Shown: positions 52,340-61,094, counted from the stretch's first letter. The stretch is 64,000 nucleotides of DNA from a bacterium D16-56 (GCA_003611875.1 RAYY01000001.1:310001-374000); one strand, 5' to 3'. The notes: generated by a model from the letters alone, not told the origin. Translations and numbers: made by a program.

Positions 52340-52389
52340 AAGCCAAAATCCTCCTTAAATTATTGTGAATTTTATTCAGAACCTTTTTC

Positions 52390-52418
52390 ATTATAACGCA
52401 AGACCTTCCATTCGTAAA
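52390..52418 (-). promoter_or_regulatory. Promoter of galM
   Basis: TTTACG, 17-nt spacer, TATAAT on the minus strand, 50 bp before the galM start. Confidence 0.7.
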
Positions 52419-52478
52419 GGGAAGACATTCTTTCATTCTGCGATGCTTGCCTTAAGAGTGATCCAGGATAGATCATCC

Positions 52479-53024
52479 TTACATTTTTTCCAAATATTCA
52501 GCAGGAACAGCTTTTATGAGCCAGACGCCGTTTACCGACCGATAAAACACACCTCCGTGGTTCTCCATCTGCCTGCTCTTAACCCGGTATACCACCGGAC
52601 TTCCATGGCGGCTTCCTACCTGTCTGGCTGTATCCTCGTCTTGAGACAGGTGTACATACAGCCTGCTCTTTGGAAGAAGACCGGTTCTGTCAATGGATTC
52701 CGCAAATTTTGCTCCGGTTCCATGGTACAGGTACTCCGGCGGCGACACCACCGAAAGCTCTACATCCACGGGAATGGAATGCCCCTGGTTTGCCCGGATC
52801 AGGGTTTTATCTTCATTGAAGGAATACCGCATTTTCCTGTCCGTCCGCACAATTTCCTCCAGCATTTCCCTGTCAAACGGCCTTGACCTTCTGATTCCCT
52901 CAATCAACGCCTCCACCTCTGCCCAGCCATGCTCGTCCAGGGTAATTCCCGCTGCATCCGGATGGTGGCGCAGTATCAGGCTGATGAATTTGCTGATGCT
53001 GTTTAAATCAGATTGCTTACTCAT
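52479..53024 (-). CDS. kptA: RNA 2'-phosphotransferase, Tpt1/KptA family
   Basis: Transfers an internal RNA 2'-phosphate to NAD, giving ADP-ribose 1'',2''-cyclic phosphate; in fungi this finishes tRNA splicing, while bacterial targets are unknown. The 181-aa protein shows LRHHP (18-22), RANQGHS (77-83), YHGT (100-103) and YVHLS (123-127), the conserved RNA- and NAD-binding set. It ends an operon with two RlaP-type nucleotidyltransferases, TatD and DUF503; the DUF503 gene stops 6 nt upstream. Confidence 0.95.
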   Translation of the reverse strand: MSKQSDLNSISKFISLILRHHPDAAGITLDEHGWAEVEALIEGIRRSRPFDREMLEEIVRTDRKMRYSFNEDKTLIRANQGHSIPVDVELSVVSPPEYLYHGTGAKFAESIDRTGLLPKSRLYVHLSQDEDTARQVGSRHGSPVVYRVKSRQMENHGGVFYRSVNGVWLIKAVPAEYLEKM

Positions 53025-53030
53025 GGATCT

Positions 53031-53312
53031 CTACCTTATTTCCCTTTCCTCTGCCACAATCTCCGCCTCTGTATTCTCCTCTGTAAAATGAAGGATCTCA
53101 TCCATCACACGGTCTGCCTGGGCGCTGTGAGGCACAATCGCCGCCACGCCGATGACAATGGACTGGTGAATGTCCTGATCCTCCACCTCTGCGGCTGATA
53201 TCTGAAATTTGTTTCGGATTTTCGCCAAAATGCTTTTCACAACCATTCTCTTTTCCTTCAGGGAATGAACCCAGGGAGCATACAGCTTTAGCTTCATCAC
53301 TGCCACCTTCAT
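53031..53312 (-). CDS. DUF503 family protein (YlxP-like)
   Basis: A 93-aa protein of the DUF503 family. VMKLKLYAPWVHSLKEKRMVVKSILAKIRNKFQISAAEVED is typical, as is the alternating alpha/beta rest. The relative in the nusA-infB-rbfA operon of Bacillus is thought to work near the ribosome; the biochemical role is unknown. Here it sits 6 nt before kptA and 63 nt after tatD, an unusual location. Confidence 0.88.
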   Translation of the reverse strand: MKVAVMKLKLYAPWVHSLKEKRMVVKSILAKIRNKFQISAAEVEDQDIHQSIVIGVAAIVPHSAQADRVMDEILHFTEENTEAEIVAEEREIR

Positions 53313-53375
53313 AAACTTCCCCCTTCTTCTCTCATCAAAATTTCCCCCTTCCTCCAGCCATGCTTTAAAAGCCTT

Positions 53376-54158
53376 CTATTGGATTCCAAAAATCCTCTCT
53401 GTATTCTGCCTTGCATGCAGAATCAGCTCATCCTCCGCTATGCCCATGTACTTGGCCAGCTCCCTTGCCACATACACAATATTTTCCGGCACATTGATCC
53501 TTCCCAGTCCCGGCACATCGCGGGGTGTCAGGTAAGGAGCATCGGTCTCGATCAAAATCCGGTCAAGAGGGATGATTTTCACTGCCTCCCGCAGCTCCTT
53601 TCCTCTCCTGTCATCACAGATCCATCCGGTAATTCCAATGGAAAAGCCCATGGACAGATATTGATCCAGCACCTTTTTATCCCCGGTAAAGCAGTGAACC
53701 ACCGATTTTCTGCAAATGTCAGGATGCTTCTTAAACCTTCTGACAAACTCCTCCGCAGCCCCGCGTTCATGAAGAAACAAAGGCTTGTCAAGCCCCTCTG
53801 CCAGCACGATATGCTTTTCCAGACACCGGATCTGATTCTCCCGCGACGAAAACATTCGGTCAAAATCAAGTCCGCATTCCCCCACTGCAAGGATCCTGTC
53901 ATTTTCCCCCATCAGACGCTTAATCTGCTCAAAATCCTCTTTTCTCGCAGAATCCGCATTGTGAGGATGGATTCCGGCTGTCCCATAAGCCTTATGGGTT
54001 CTGAGAAAGGCATCAATCTGTTGATTTTCTCGTCGGTCCGTGCCTGTCAGAATACAGCACACGCCATTTGCCAGACCATTCTCCACAATCCTTTCCGGAT
54101 CCGGGAATTGTCTGCAGAACAGATTCACCCCGATATCATAATACTTGATCTCATTCAT
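53376..54158 (-). CDS. tatD: TatD-family nuclease
   Basis: A 260-aa metal-dependent hydrolase with 3'-5' exonuclease activity in characterised relatives, on DNA and RNA. It carries the E. coli TatD-type start DIGVNLF in place of the HxH motif, then GIHPHNAD, GECGLDFDRMFSS, VVHCFTGDKK, SIGITGWICDDRRG and ETDAPYL. These match TatD itself rather than YcfH/YjjV. It lies between an RlaP-type gene (34 nt upstream) and DUF503. Confidence 0.93.
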   Translation of the reverse strand: MNEIKYYDIGVNLFCRQFPDPERIVENGLANGVCCILTGTDRRENQQIDAFLRTHKAYGTAGIHPHNADSARKEDFEQIKRLMGENDRILAVGECGLDFDRMFSSRENQIRCLEKHIVLAEGLDKPLFLHERGAAEEFVRRFKKHPDICRKSVVHCFTGDKKVLDQYLSMGFSIGITGWICDDRRGKELREAVKIIPLDRILIETDAPYLTPRDVPGLGRINVPENIVYVARELAKYMGIAEDELILHARQNTERIFGIQ

Positions 54159-54192
54159 TTTTTACCATCCCTTTCTCATTCTCAACCGTTTT

Positions 54193-54996
54193 CTATATAT
54201 CTTCCTGAAAACCAGTTATTTCCGTCAGCCGAAGCATCCTTTGAAAGCATTCATTCAGTTTCTTCCAATCCTTGTTATGATCATCCCTCATCCTGTGAAC
54301 AATCCCCTTCTGCCTTTCCAGCTCCGTTTCGATAAATCGAAGAATGACCGGTAAATGTGGCTTTAATTCCTTCTCTTTGGTAAACCTTTTCTTCTCCAAA
54401 AGCTCTTCCATTGCCTCCCGCAGCTCCTTTTCCGGCTCCGCCGCACGTAACAATTCTGCGAAAAGAACCGGCGGCGCCTGGTGAAACTGCTCAATATAGA
54501 CCGCAGCAAGCAATGGCCGCAATGCATAAAAATACTTCTTATAGCTGACCAGTTCACCGCAAAGCGCATCACAATAGGTATTGCTGGCAGTTCCATAATA
54601 GTGGCCGGCTGCCGACTTCTCCGAAAAATAAGCCTTGGAAACCTCCTTGATCTGCTCCCACTCCTCTGTGGTCCGATAGATCTCCGGAGAATTGCTCCAC
54701 TCAAAAAGCGTGGCGTTTCCTCTGTAAAACTGCTTCAGCGCCTTTTTCAAATCCCATCCGTTTATATCCAGCACCTCATCCATCTGCCATTCAATTACAT
54801 CCCGCGGTTCGTCCAGCCGCAGGTAATCTCTCATGGACCTTACATAGATAAACCGTACATCATAGTCACTGTCCGGCGACGCAAATCCCCATGCCCGGCT
54901 TCCGGACTCAACAGCATGGAGAATCCGGACGCCCTCGTGCCCTTCTATCTCGGTCAGCTTTTTGTCAATTTCCTGTCTGATATTGTACCTTTCCAT
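54193..54996 (-). CDS. RlaP-type nucleotidyltransferase (copy 1)
   Basis: A 267-aa member of the DNA polymerase beta-like fold called RlaP, known from RNA-ligase and RNA-repair neighbourhoods. The active site reads GSRAWG (32-37) with the metal pair DYD (44-46), then IEWQMDEVLDINGWDLKKALK, WSNSP and a helical C-terminus. No ribosome binding site is close to the ATG: GGAGG lies 21 nt upstream at the end of the previous gene, so coupled or weak initiation is likely. Confidence 0.88.
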   Translation of the reverse strand: MERYNIRQEIDKKLTEIEGHEGVRILHAVESGSRAWGFASPDSDYDVRFIYVRSMRDYLRLDEPRDVIEWQMDEVLDINGWDLKKALKQFYRGNATLFEWSNSPEIYRTTEEWEQIKEVSKAYFSEKSAAGHYYGTASNTYCDALCGELVSYKKYFYALRPLLAAVYIEQFHQAPPVLFAELLRAAEPEKELREAMEELLEKKRFTKEKELKPHLPVILRFIETELERQKGIVHRMRDDHNKDWKKLNECFQRMLRLTEITGFQEDI

Positions 54997-55012
54997 TTTT
55001 ATTATACTTGTT

Positions 55013-56044
55013 TCAGTCCTCCTGTCCCTGCCCTGTCACCACATACCGGTTGACCCGCTCCACATACGTCTCCACCAGCCTCATATCCGGGTTATCCGGC
55101 AGCCGGGTCTTTCTGGCTGCTTCCTCCATCCTGCGCTCATAATCTTCCAGGATTTCATAGAACTCCGGGGAAAAGCCGCCGTCTGTCTGACGAAATTCTC
55201 CCCGGCGAATTTTCATAAGAAGCTCTGCCTCCTCCCTGCGGTGGGTGCGGATTTCCCTCAGCTCCAGAATATCCACAGCCATCATAAACAAACGGATCAA
55301 ATGCATGGCATGCTTATTCAAATGCATTTCATCCTTCTTTTTGTTTCTTTTTCCGATCTTGTCATAATCCTTTACCACCGACCGCATAATCCCCAGCATA
55401 TTGCTGTAATCCCTGAGCGGAAGATGCTGATAGGACGCATCCATAAAAATCTCGGTATCCAGCCCGGGATTTTCTGCCTTGTCAATGTAGAGGCGGATGG
55501 TTCCCTTTTTGAAAACGCCGTATCTCCGGTTAAAATCCTCCATGGCATTTCGGACGGACTTTAAAATGTGGATCTCCCGCTCGCTCTGAGCCATCGAATC
55601 CCTTGCTAAAGCATTCTGCAGGCGGCGAAGCTGGGCATCCGCATATCCGCCAAAGGACTGAATCGCCCTCTTGGAAAGAAAAAGACCGCGGTTGGCAGCC
55701 AATTCCTTTCCCAGCTCCGACTGAATCAGGTACTGATCCTCATCCAGCCCCAGGATCTCACAGGTGTTGGGATTGCATTCCAGCAAAAGCCGGATGATTT
55801 TATTAAAACCATAGATCACGGTGTCTGTATGTTCATCCTCATACTGCTCAAACCGGGTCATGCCAATCAGATCCGAAGGAAGCTGCAGTGTAACTCCCCG
55901 GAAATCAATATCACTGCTCTCCTGGCTGGTCCCATATGCATGGCTTCCCCCAAGACCCAGAAGCATCACTCTGCCTCCCAGACGGGGATGGATCCGAAGA
56001 AAATCATATTCCTTTGTTTGTATGATTTGGTTAAAATTCAACAT
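55013..56044 (-). CDS. RlaP-type nucleotidyltransferase (copy 2)
   Basis: A 343-aa second RlaP-type enzyme, diverged from its neighbour. Active-site pattern GGSHAYG (32-38) with DID (45-47), then FNKIIRLLLECNPNTCEILGLDEDQYL and a long helical C-terminus rich in Arg/Glu. I chose the ATG at 56044 (GGGAG 8 nt upstream) over 56059, because the promoter would leave the earlier ATG only about 8 nt of leader. First gene of the operon RlaP-RlaP-TatD-DUF503-KptA. Confidence 0.87.
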   Translation of the reverse strand: MLNFNQIIQTKEYDFLRIHPRLGGRVMLLGLGGSHAYGTSQESSDIDFRGVTLQLPSDLIGMTRFEQYEDEHTDTVIYGFNKIIRLLLECNPNTCEILGLDEDQYLIQSELGKELAANRGLFLSKRAIQSFGGYADAQLRRLQNALARDSMAQSEREIHILKSVRNAMEDFNRRYGVFKKGTIRLYIDKAENPGLDTEIFMDASYQHLPLRDYSNMLGIMRSVVKDYDKIGKRNKKKDEMHLNKHAMHLIRLFMMAVDILELREIRTHRREEAELLMKIRRGEFRQTDGGFSPEFYEILEDYERRMEEAARKTRLPDNPDMRLVETYVERVNRYVVTGQGQED

Positions 56045-56073
56045 CCTCTGTACTCCCATTCTATAACAGCTCT

Positions 56074-56102
56074 ATTGTATCGCGAAAAGGTAAGAAATGC
56101 AA
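56074..56102 (-). promoter_or_regulatory. Promoter of the RlaP-TatD-KptA operon
   Basis: TTGCAT, 17-nt spacer, TACAAT on the minus strand, about 30 bp ahead of the first RlaP start. It shows the operon is separate from uxaC. Confidence 0.75.
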
Positions 56103-56342
56103 TCCATTTGATTTTCTGCTCAGCCTCAAAATGCCCGCTCTTGGCATTTTGGGACGTCATATGGTCAGCGCAGCCAGCACCCTGGCTTTGTTGGGGCAGG
56201 TCCTGCGCAGACCTGCAGTAAAAATCCGAGACTTTCACAGCCGCTGGCAAAGATCCATGAAAATCGGAATTTTCCAGGAAAAGCAAAAGGCCGCGCCCTG
56301 CCAGTCTTTTGACAGAACGCAGCCCAACTCTCTTTCTTTCAC
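56103..56342. other. Hairpin-rich intergenic region
   Basis: Between uxaC and the RlaP operon. Two perfect hairpins are seen: CAAAATGCC-7 nt-GGCATTTTG (56127-56151) and GCAGGTC-7 nt-GACCTGC near 56195-56218. A minus-strand frame of 113 codons crosses the region but has no ribosome binding site and overlaps both promoter and neighbouring gene. Could be a structured RNA, repeat or terminator set. Confidence 0.5.
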
Positions 56343-57743
56343 TCAAAATCCAAAAAACTCCTTCACATTCCCATAACAAATATCTTCAATGATACCCTTT
56401 AAATCTTCTTCGCTGCCAAAGTATTCTCCCCGCTCTGCCAGCCGTCCGAAATAATCGCACAGCACCCTTCGGTACAGCTCATGGCGGGGATAGCTGATAA
56501 AGCTTCGGCTGTCTGTAAGCATTCCCACGGAAAGAGACACCGGATACAGATTGGCGCATGCCTCAAACTGGCGCTGGATCCCAAATGCCTGGTCATTGAA
56601 CCACCAGGGAGCTCCCAACTGCACCTTGGCCTTTGTGCCGCCCTCGCAGAATCCTGCTGCCAGCACAGCCCAATTCTCGATCTTTGTCCCGTCAAGAGGA
56701 TACAGAATCGTCTTCGGCAGCTCTCCCATTCTGGTCAGGGCATCCAAAAGCTGACCTACGCTGTATACGCTGGTACGGTTGTCCGTACAGTCAAAGCCTG
56801 TGGATTTGCCGACAACAGCCACCTTTGCCGTGTTGGCATTTAAATAGGTGCCGATGTGAAGCTGCATCACAAAACCGTTGCGGCTGTACATGCGTCCCAT
56901 CTCCACAAGAAAAGCGCTTCGGTACTGGTCGCATTCCCTTTCTGTCAGCTTTCTCCCCTCATACGCCTTTTCCCAGATCGCCTCGATCTCTGAATCCGTA
57001 TAATCCTCCCACTTAAAGTAAGGGACTCCATTGTCTGATACCGTGGTTCCGATCTGGCGGAAAAACCTTAGCCGTTCCTCTAAAGCCGCCAGCATCTGCG
57101 CAAAGCATCCCACCTGCCTGCCTGCGCTTTTTTCCAAAAGCCCCATATAAGGGCCAAACTCCGGATCCTCCAGAAACATGGCCCGATCCGGGCGGAATGC
57201 GCTGATCACCCGGGTCTTCATGGTCGGATCCTCTCTCATCCTCTGATGATATTCCAGAGTGTCAATCGGATCCTCTGTGGTTGACACCAGCTCCACATGA
57301 GAGTGCTCCATACACCAGCGGCGGGTCATATGCTTTTGGACAATCATGGCTTTGGTCCTGTCATAAATCTCCTGGGCGTTGGCCGCTGTCACCGGCTGAT
57401 CGATACCAAAATAACGCTTCAGCTCCAGAGCGCACCAGATATAGACAGGGTTTCCGATCATCTTGGGAAGTATGGACGCAAATGCCATATATTTCTCATA
57501 ATAGCCTGCATCTCCGGTAATATATTTTTCTTCAATGCCAAAACAGCGCATGGCCCGCCATTTATAGTGATCCCCCCGCAGCCACATTTCCCCCAGATCC
57601 TCAAATTCCTGGTTCTCATACATTTCCTGCGGCTGCAGATGACAGTGATAATCAATAATCGGCAGATCTTCCGCATACTCGTGGTACAGGCGGCTTCCGG
57701 TCTTATTGGTCAAAAACAACTCCTCGCTGAATGTTCCTCTCAT
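56343..57743 (-). CDS. uxaC: Glucuronate isomerase
   Basis: Isomerises D-glucuronate to fructuronate and D-galacturonate to tagaturonate, the first step of hexuronate breakdown. The 466-aa TIM-barrel enzyme shows the metal motif DYHCHLQP, GDHYKWRAMRCFGI, STTEDPIDTLEYHQ, MQLHIGTYLNAN and GMLTDSRSFISYPRHELYRR. The start at 57743 follows AAGGAG. It is the last gene of the hexuronate operon. Confidence 0.96.
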   Translation of the reverse strand: MRGTFSEELFLTNKTGSRLYHEYAEDLPIIDYHCHLQPQEMYENQEFEDLGEMWLRGDHYKWRAMRCFGIEEKYITGDAGYYEKYMAFASILPKMIGNPVYIWCALELKRYFGIDQPVTAANAQEIYDRTKAMIVQKHMTRRWCMEHSHVELVSTTEDPIDTLEYHQRMREDPTMKTRVISAFRPDRAMFLEDPEFGPYMGLLEKSAGRQVGCFAQMLAALEERLRFFRQIGTTVSDNGVPYFKWEDYTDSEIEAIWEKAYEGRKLTERECDQYRSAFLVEMGRMYSRNGFVMQLHIGTYLNANTAKVAVVGKSTGFDCTDNRTSVYSVGQLLDALTRMGELPKTILYPLDGTKIENWAVLAAGFCEGGTKAKVQLGAPWWFNDQAFGIQRQFEACANLYPVSLSVGMLTDSRSFISYPRHELYRRVLCDYFGRLAERGEYFGSEEDLKGIIEDICYGNVKEFFGF

Positions 57744-57797
57744 CTCGGGACTCTCCTTCCAGTTTTTCAATCAGATTCCTTCCAAAATCCAATTCTC

Positions 57798-58598
57798 CTA
57801 AAACCCAATCAGTGCTCCCCCGTCAACCGGAATGCAGGCGCCGCTGATATACCGCGCCGCCTCACTGCACAGAAACGCCGCGCACATTCCCACATCCATG
57901 GGATCCCCCACACTCTTAGCCGGAATCCGGCCTAAGATCTTGGCCAGCCTTGGCGGATCATTGTCTGTAGCCTTATGAAACATGGGCGTGTCAATCCATC
58001 CAGGGGCAATGGCATTTACCGTGATCCCGTATTCTGCCAGTTCTGCAGTCAGTGTATGAATCAGTCCCAGATACCCGGCTTTAGCCGTAGAATACCCGGC
58101 CACCTGCGGCTGCCCGATGTAGCTGGTCATGGAAGCCTGGAACAGAATCCGCCCCCGGCCTAGCTCCTTCATCTGAGGGACCAGCGCTTTGGTCAGGGCA
58201 AAAGCCCCCACCAGATGCACATTCAGCACACTTACATACTCTTCCACACTCATATCCCAGATATATTTTTTGCAGTGATTTCCGGCATTGTTAACCAGAA
58301 TACTGACAGGCCCCTGCTCGGCTACGATCCGGTCTGCCATCTCCTGGGCATGGTCGGTATCCGTAATATCGAACGAATAATACACTGCCCGTCCGCCAAA
58401 CTCTGCCAAAGCCTCCATCGCCTGCTCCGGGGCCTCAAAGCTCAGCACCACAACCTTTGCCCCTGCACTTACCAGACACCGGGTAACTGCCAATCCCAGC
58501 CCGGTAGCACCTCCGGTTATGACCGCAGTCTGTCCTTTCAGACTGTAATAATCCGCCATAGAAAATGCCTTCCTTTGTTCCTCTGTAAAAGCTGCCAT
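57798..58598 (-). CDS. SDR oxidoreductase, probably hexuronate pathway
   Basis: A 266-aa short-chain dehydrogenase: cofactor motif TGGATGLGLAVTR, NNAGNHCKKY, catalytic Ser and YSTAK (Tyr-Lys) in the usual order, PGWIDTPM and the C-terminal VDGGALIGF. By position between UxaA and UxaC it likely reduces fructuronate or tagaturonate (the YjmF-type mannonate oxidoreductases are SDRs) or acts as a KduD-like enzyme. The start at 58598 has AAAGGAG and lies 13 nt past the uxaA stop. Confidence 0.9.
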   Translation of the reverse strand: MAAFTEEQRKAFSMADYYSLKGQTAVITGGATGLGLAVTRCLVSAGAKVVVLSFEAPEQAMEALAEFGGRAVYYSFDITDTDHAQEMADRIVAEQGPVSILVNNAGNHCKKYIWDMSVEEYVSVLNVHLVGAFALTKALVPQMKELGRGRILFQASMTSYIGQPQVAGYSTAKAGYLGLIHTLTAELAEYGITVNAIAPGWIDTPMFHKATDNDPPRLAKILGRIPAKSVGDPMDVGMCAAFLCSEAARYISGACIPVDGGALIGF

Positions 58599-58611
58599 AT
58601 TCCTCTCTCCT

Positions 58612-59973
58612 TTAACCTGAATCTTTGTCATAAACCGTGTCACATGGCCGTTCTCTAAACACCACGGTCTTCTCCTGATATTTATAAGGGATAAAAAATT
58701 CCTTATGCCCCAAGGACTCGCTCTTAGACAGACCTCCGGAGGCCACATCTGCCGCCAGCCGCGCCAGCCGAAATGCCAGCTCCTTCTGGCTGCACTGTCC
58801 CCGCAGCACCGGACTGGCATCAAAATCCATATCCTCCTCCATGTGCCGAAAGGTCTCCTGATTCCCCGTAATTTTAATACAGGGACTTACTGCGCTTCCC
58901 ACCACATTTCCCCGCCCTGTCACCAGGAATACCACATGGGCTCCTGCGCTGATCAAATCCATCAGCCCTTCATTATCATTGGGATTGGTAATGCCAAACT
59001 GCATCCAATAAGGGTCTGGCGTAGAATCCAGCAGCCAAAGTCCCGGACGAGGCGGCGTACAGGCCACCTTGATCACCCCCTGAATGGGACGGCTTCCGCT
59101 CTTTATCACGGCTCCCATACTCTTTTCTTCTATTGTAGAAAGCCCTCCCGCAAAATTGCCCGGGCTGACGGAGTACTGACGCACATCCCTGCAGTATTTC
59201 AGCGCCTTGTCATAGGTATGCCGGATCTCCTTTTTCGCCTGCTGGTTTGCTCCCCTGGAAATCAGAAGCGTATCTAGGCCCACTGCTTCCACGATTTCCT
59301 CAAAAATCGCCGTGCCTCCCATATCCACCAGCAGATCAAAAAAATTTCCTACTGCCACATTGCCTGCCAAGCCGCTGGTAAAGTCACTGCCTCCGCATTC
59401 CGCTCCCACAACCAGATCCTTCATGCCCATGCTCCTTCTGGGCGTGTGCTCCAGCTCCTTCCGCATTTGATCCGCCCATTTGACCCCCTGCTCAATGGCC
59501 TTCCGGGTGCCTCCCGCCTGCTGAATGAACATCCACCGGGCCGGCTTTTTTTCCTTCTGGGCAATCCTTGCCAGCCACTCCGGCTGCACATACTCGCACC
59601 CTAGGCCGACTGCCAGCACTGCCCCTACATTGGGATGGCGTATCATGCTGATCAGCAGATTCACTGCATATTGATTGTCCGTACATCCGTCAAATCCGAT
59701 CAGCTCCACATCCGGATGCCCGCAGCGCCGTACAATGGCATCTGCTACAAATTCACTGCATTTTACCGTATAAATCACCAGCAGGCGGTTACGGATCCCC
59801 AGCTTTCCATTTTCCCTTGCATACCCCTGCCAGGATAATGCCTCCAGCTCCGATTCTCCCTGCACAAACCGCTTTTTCGGCTCCTGATCTTCTTGCCCGA
59901 ACTGCTTCTCCGGCTCCGATTCTCCCTGCACGAACCGCTCCTTTTCCTGAATCATTTCCTCCCCCCTACTCAT
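58612..59973 (-). CDS. Altronate dehydratase large part (UxaA C-terminal type)
   Basis: Dehydrates altronate (or a related sugar acid) to 2-keto-3-deoxygluconate. The 453-aa catalytic part shows GYARENGKLGIRNRLLVIYTV, GAECGGSDFTSGLAGN and VAVGNFFDLL. The N-terminus holds three 11-residue repeats (ERFVQGESEPE, KQFGQEDQEPK, KRFVQGESELE; residues 12-44) that are not part of the family fold. The ATG overlaps the small-subunit stop by 8 nt; AAGGA lies 8 nt before it. Confidence 0.9.
   Translation of the reverse strand: MSRGEEMIQEKERFVQGESEPEKQFGQEDQEPKKRFVQGESELEALSWQGYARENGKLGIRNRLLVIYTVKCSEFVADAIVRRCGHPDVELIGFDGCTDNQYAVNLLISMIRHPNVGAVLAVGLGCEYVQPEWLARIAQKEKKPARWMFIQQAGGTRKAIEQGVKWADQMRKELEHTPRRSMGMKDLVVGAECGGSDFTSGLAGNVAVGNFFDLLVDMGGTAIFEEIVEAVGLDTLLISRGANQQAKKEIRHTYDKALKYCRDVRQYSVSPGNFAGGLSTIEEKSMGAVIKSGSRPIQGVIKVACTPPRPGLWLLDSTPDPYWMQFGITNPNDNEGLMDLISAGAHVVFLVTGRGNVVGSAVSPCIKITGNQETFRHMEEDMDFDASPVLRGQCSQKELAFRLARLAADVASGGLSKSESLGHKEFFIPYKYQEKTVVFRERPCDTVYDKDSG
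59840..59940 (-). repeat. 33-bp in-frame triplication in uxaA
   Basis: Three consecutive 33-bp units encode the 11-residue repeats near the start of the UxaA large part. Copies 1 and 3 are the most alike, copy 2 more diverged. An in-frame coding minisatellite. Confidence 0.85.
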
Positions 59974-60298
59974 ACCTGATATCCTTCGGCGTACCGGTCA
60001 CAGCATCCAAATGGCCGGACCGCTCATCATAATTACTCTCCATCACATGAAGATGCACCCAGCTTCCCTTTTTTATGGGTGCGGTGCTTCTGCCTATTAC
60101 CACTCCATATTTGATAATTGGCTGGCCGGCTTCCATGTCACAAAGCGCGATCTTATGCCCCATGGGAATCTCTGTCACTGCTTCGACGAAAAAATCCCCG
60201 CAATCTCCCAAAAGACCTACGGTTCCCGGCTTCAGCTCCTGTAAAGCCGTAGCCACATTATCCTTTCTGCTGATCTGAAACGCATTCTGCTCTGTCAT
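59966..60298 (-). CDS. Altronate dehydratase small part (SAF domain)
   Basis: A 110-aa SAF-domain protein that equals the N-terminal part of one-piece UxaA. AFQISRKDNVATALQ, IPMGHKIAL, IIKYGVVIGRST and GSWVHLHVMESNYDER are typical. It should pair with the large part encoded next, whose start overlaps its stop. Start at 60298 behind AAGGGG; another ATG directly upstream is possible. Confidence 0.9.
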   Translation of the reverse strand: MTEQNAFQISRKDNVATALQELKPGTVGLLGDCGDFFVEAVTEIPMGHKIALCDMEAGQPIIKYGVVIGRSTAPIKKGSWVHLHVMESNYDERSGHLDAVTGTPKDIRYE

Positions 60299-60431
60299 CA
60301 TTCCCCTTTCCGTAAGTGTGTCAAAAAGCAATCCTCAGACACACTCCGCCGTTCCGCCTTTCTTCTGGTGCCAGTGCTCCATCCGGACAGAAACCGGACT
60401 CCTAATCTGTCTGGTATGCGCCACTGGGTTT

Positions 60432-61094
60432 TTAAAGAATCCCGAACACCCGAAATGCCTCTGTGGCAGACATGCCGCCCTCAATGGCCTTACGCACCCT
60501 CTTTTCCCCTGCCGCCTTTTCCAGAGAGCGCTCAATACATTCCTCTGCTGCTTCCTTTGGAATAATCAGCACCCCGTCCATGTCTCCAAATACCAGATCC
60601 CCGTCATGGATCACCACTTTTCCGATCTCAACAGTACACCGAAAGTCAATCACATTGGTACGGATGGAAGAATCCTGAGCCCATCTGTCTGCTGCAAACA
60701 CGGGAAAATTCTGAGCCAGCACCTGGGGCGTATCCCGTGTGTATCCGTCCAGCACGGCTCCCACTGCTCCCCGGGTCTTTGCCGTAGCTGTCAAAAGCTC
60801 ACCCCACAGGGCAGAGTTATGAGCACCGGTAGCCACATAAACCTCGTTCCTCTGAAGCTGGTCCAGAGCCTCCGTCAACAGCCCAAAAGGCTTTTTCTGC
60901 GGCTCAAACACATCACATTCCAGCACTGTACATGCCTTTCCTGCCAGCCTCATATCATCCCTCAAGGGATGAATGGAAGGCGGCAGAAACTGATGGCTGT
61001 ATCCCATCATATCCAGAATATCCCCCACCACCGGGGTGTACAGCTTTTTCTTCATCAGTGCAAACAGTTCTTCCTCATCTTTCCAAATCGCCAT
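60432..61094 (-). CDS. RraA-family aldolase/decarboxylase-like protein
   Basis: A 220-aa RraA-fold protein. YTPVVGDILDMMG, GKACTVLECDVF, GAHNSALWGELLTATAKTRGAVGAVLDGYTRD (the GGxxR-type site) and DGVLIIPKE are visible. Family members cleave 4-hydroxy-4-methyl-2-oxoglutarate or related acids. Its place between the TRAP transporter and UxaA suggests a step in sugar-acid breakdown, but the reaction is not known. Start at 61094 behind AGGAG. Confidence 0.88.
   Translation of the reverse strand: MAIWKDEEELFALMKKKLYTPVVGDILDMMGYSHQFLPPSIHPLRDDMRLAGKACTVLECDVFEPQKKPFGLLTEALDQLQRNEVYVATGAHNSALWGELLTATAKTRGAVGAVLDGYTRDTPQVLAQNFPVFAADRWAQDSSIRTNVIDFRCTVEIGKVVIHDGDLVFGDMDGVLIIPKEAAEECIERSLEKAAGEKRVRKAIEGGMSATEAFRVFGIL

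Noticed and set aside
56038-56379. Minus-strand 113-codon frame
   Set aside because: It overlaps the uxaC 3' end and the RlaP promoter and has no ribosome binding site; kept only as an intergenic feature.
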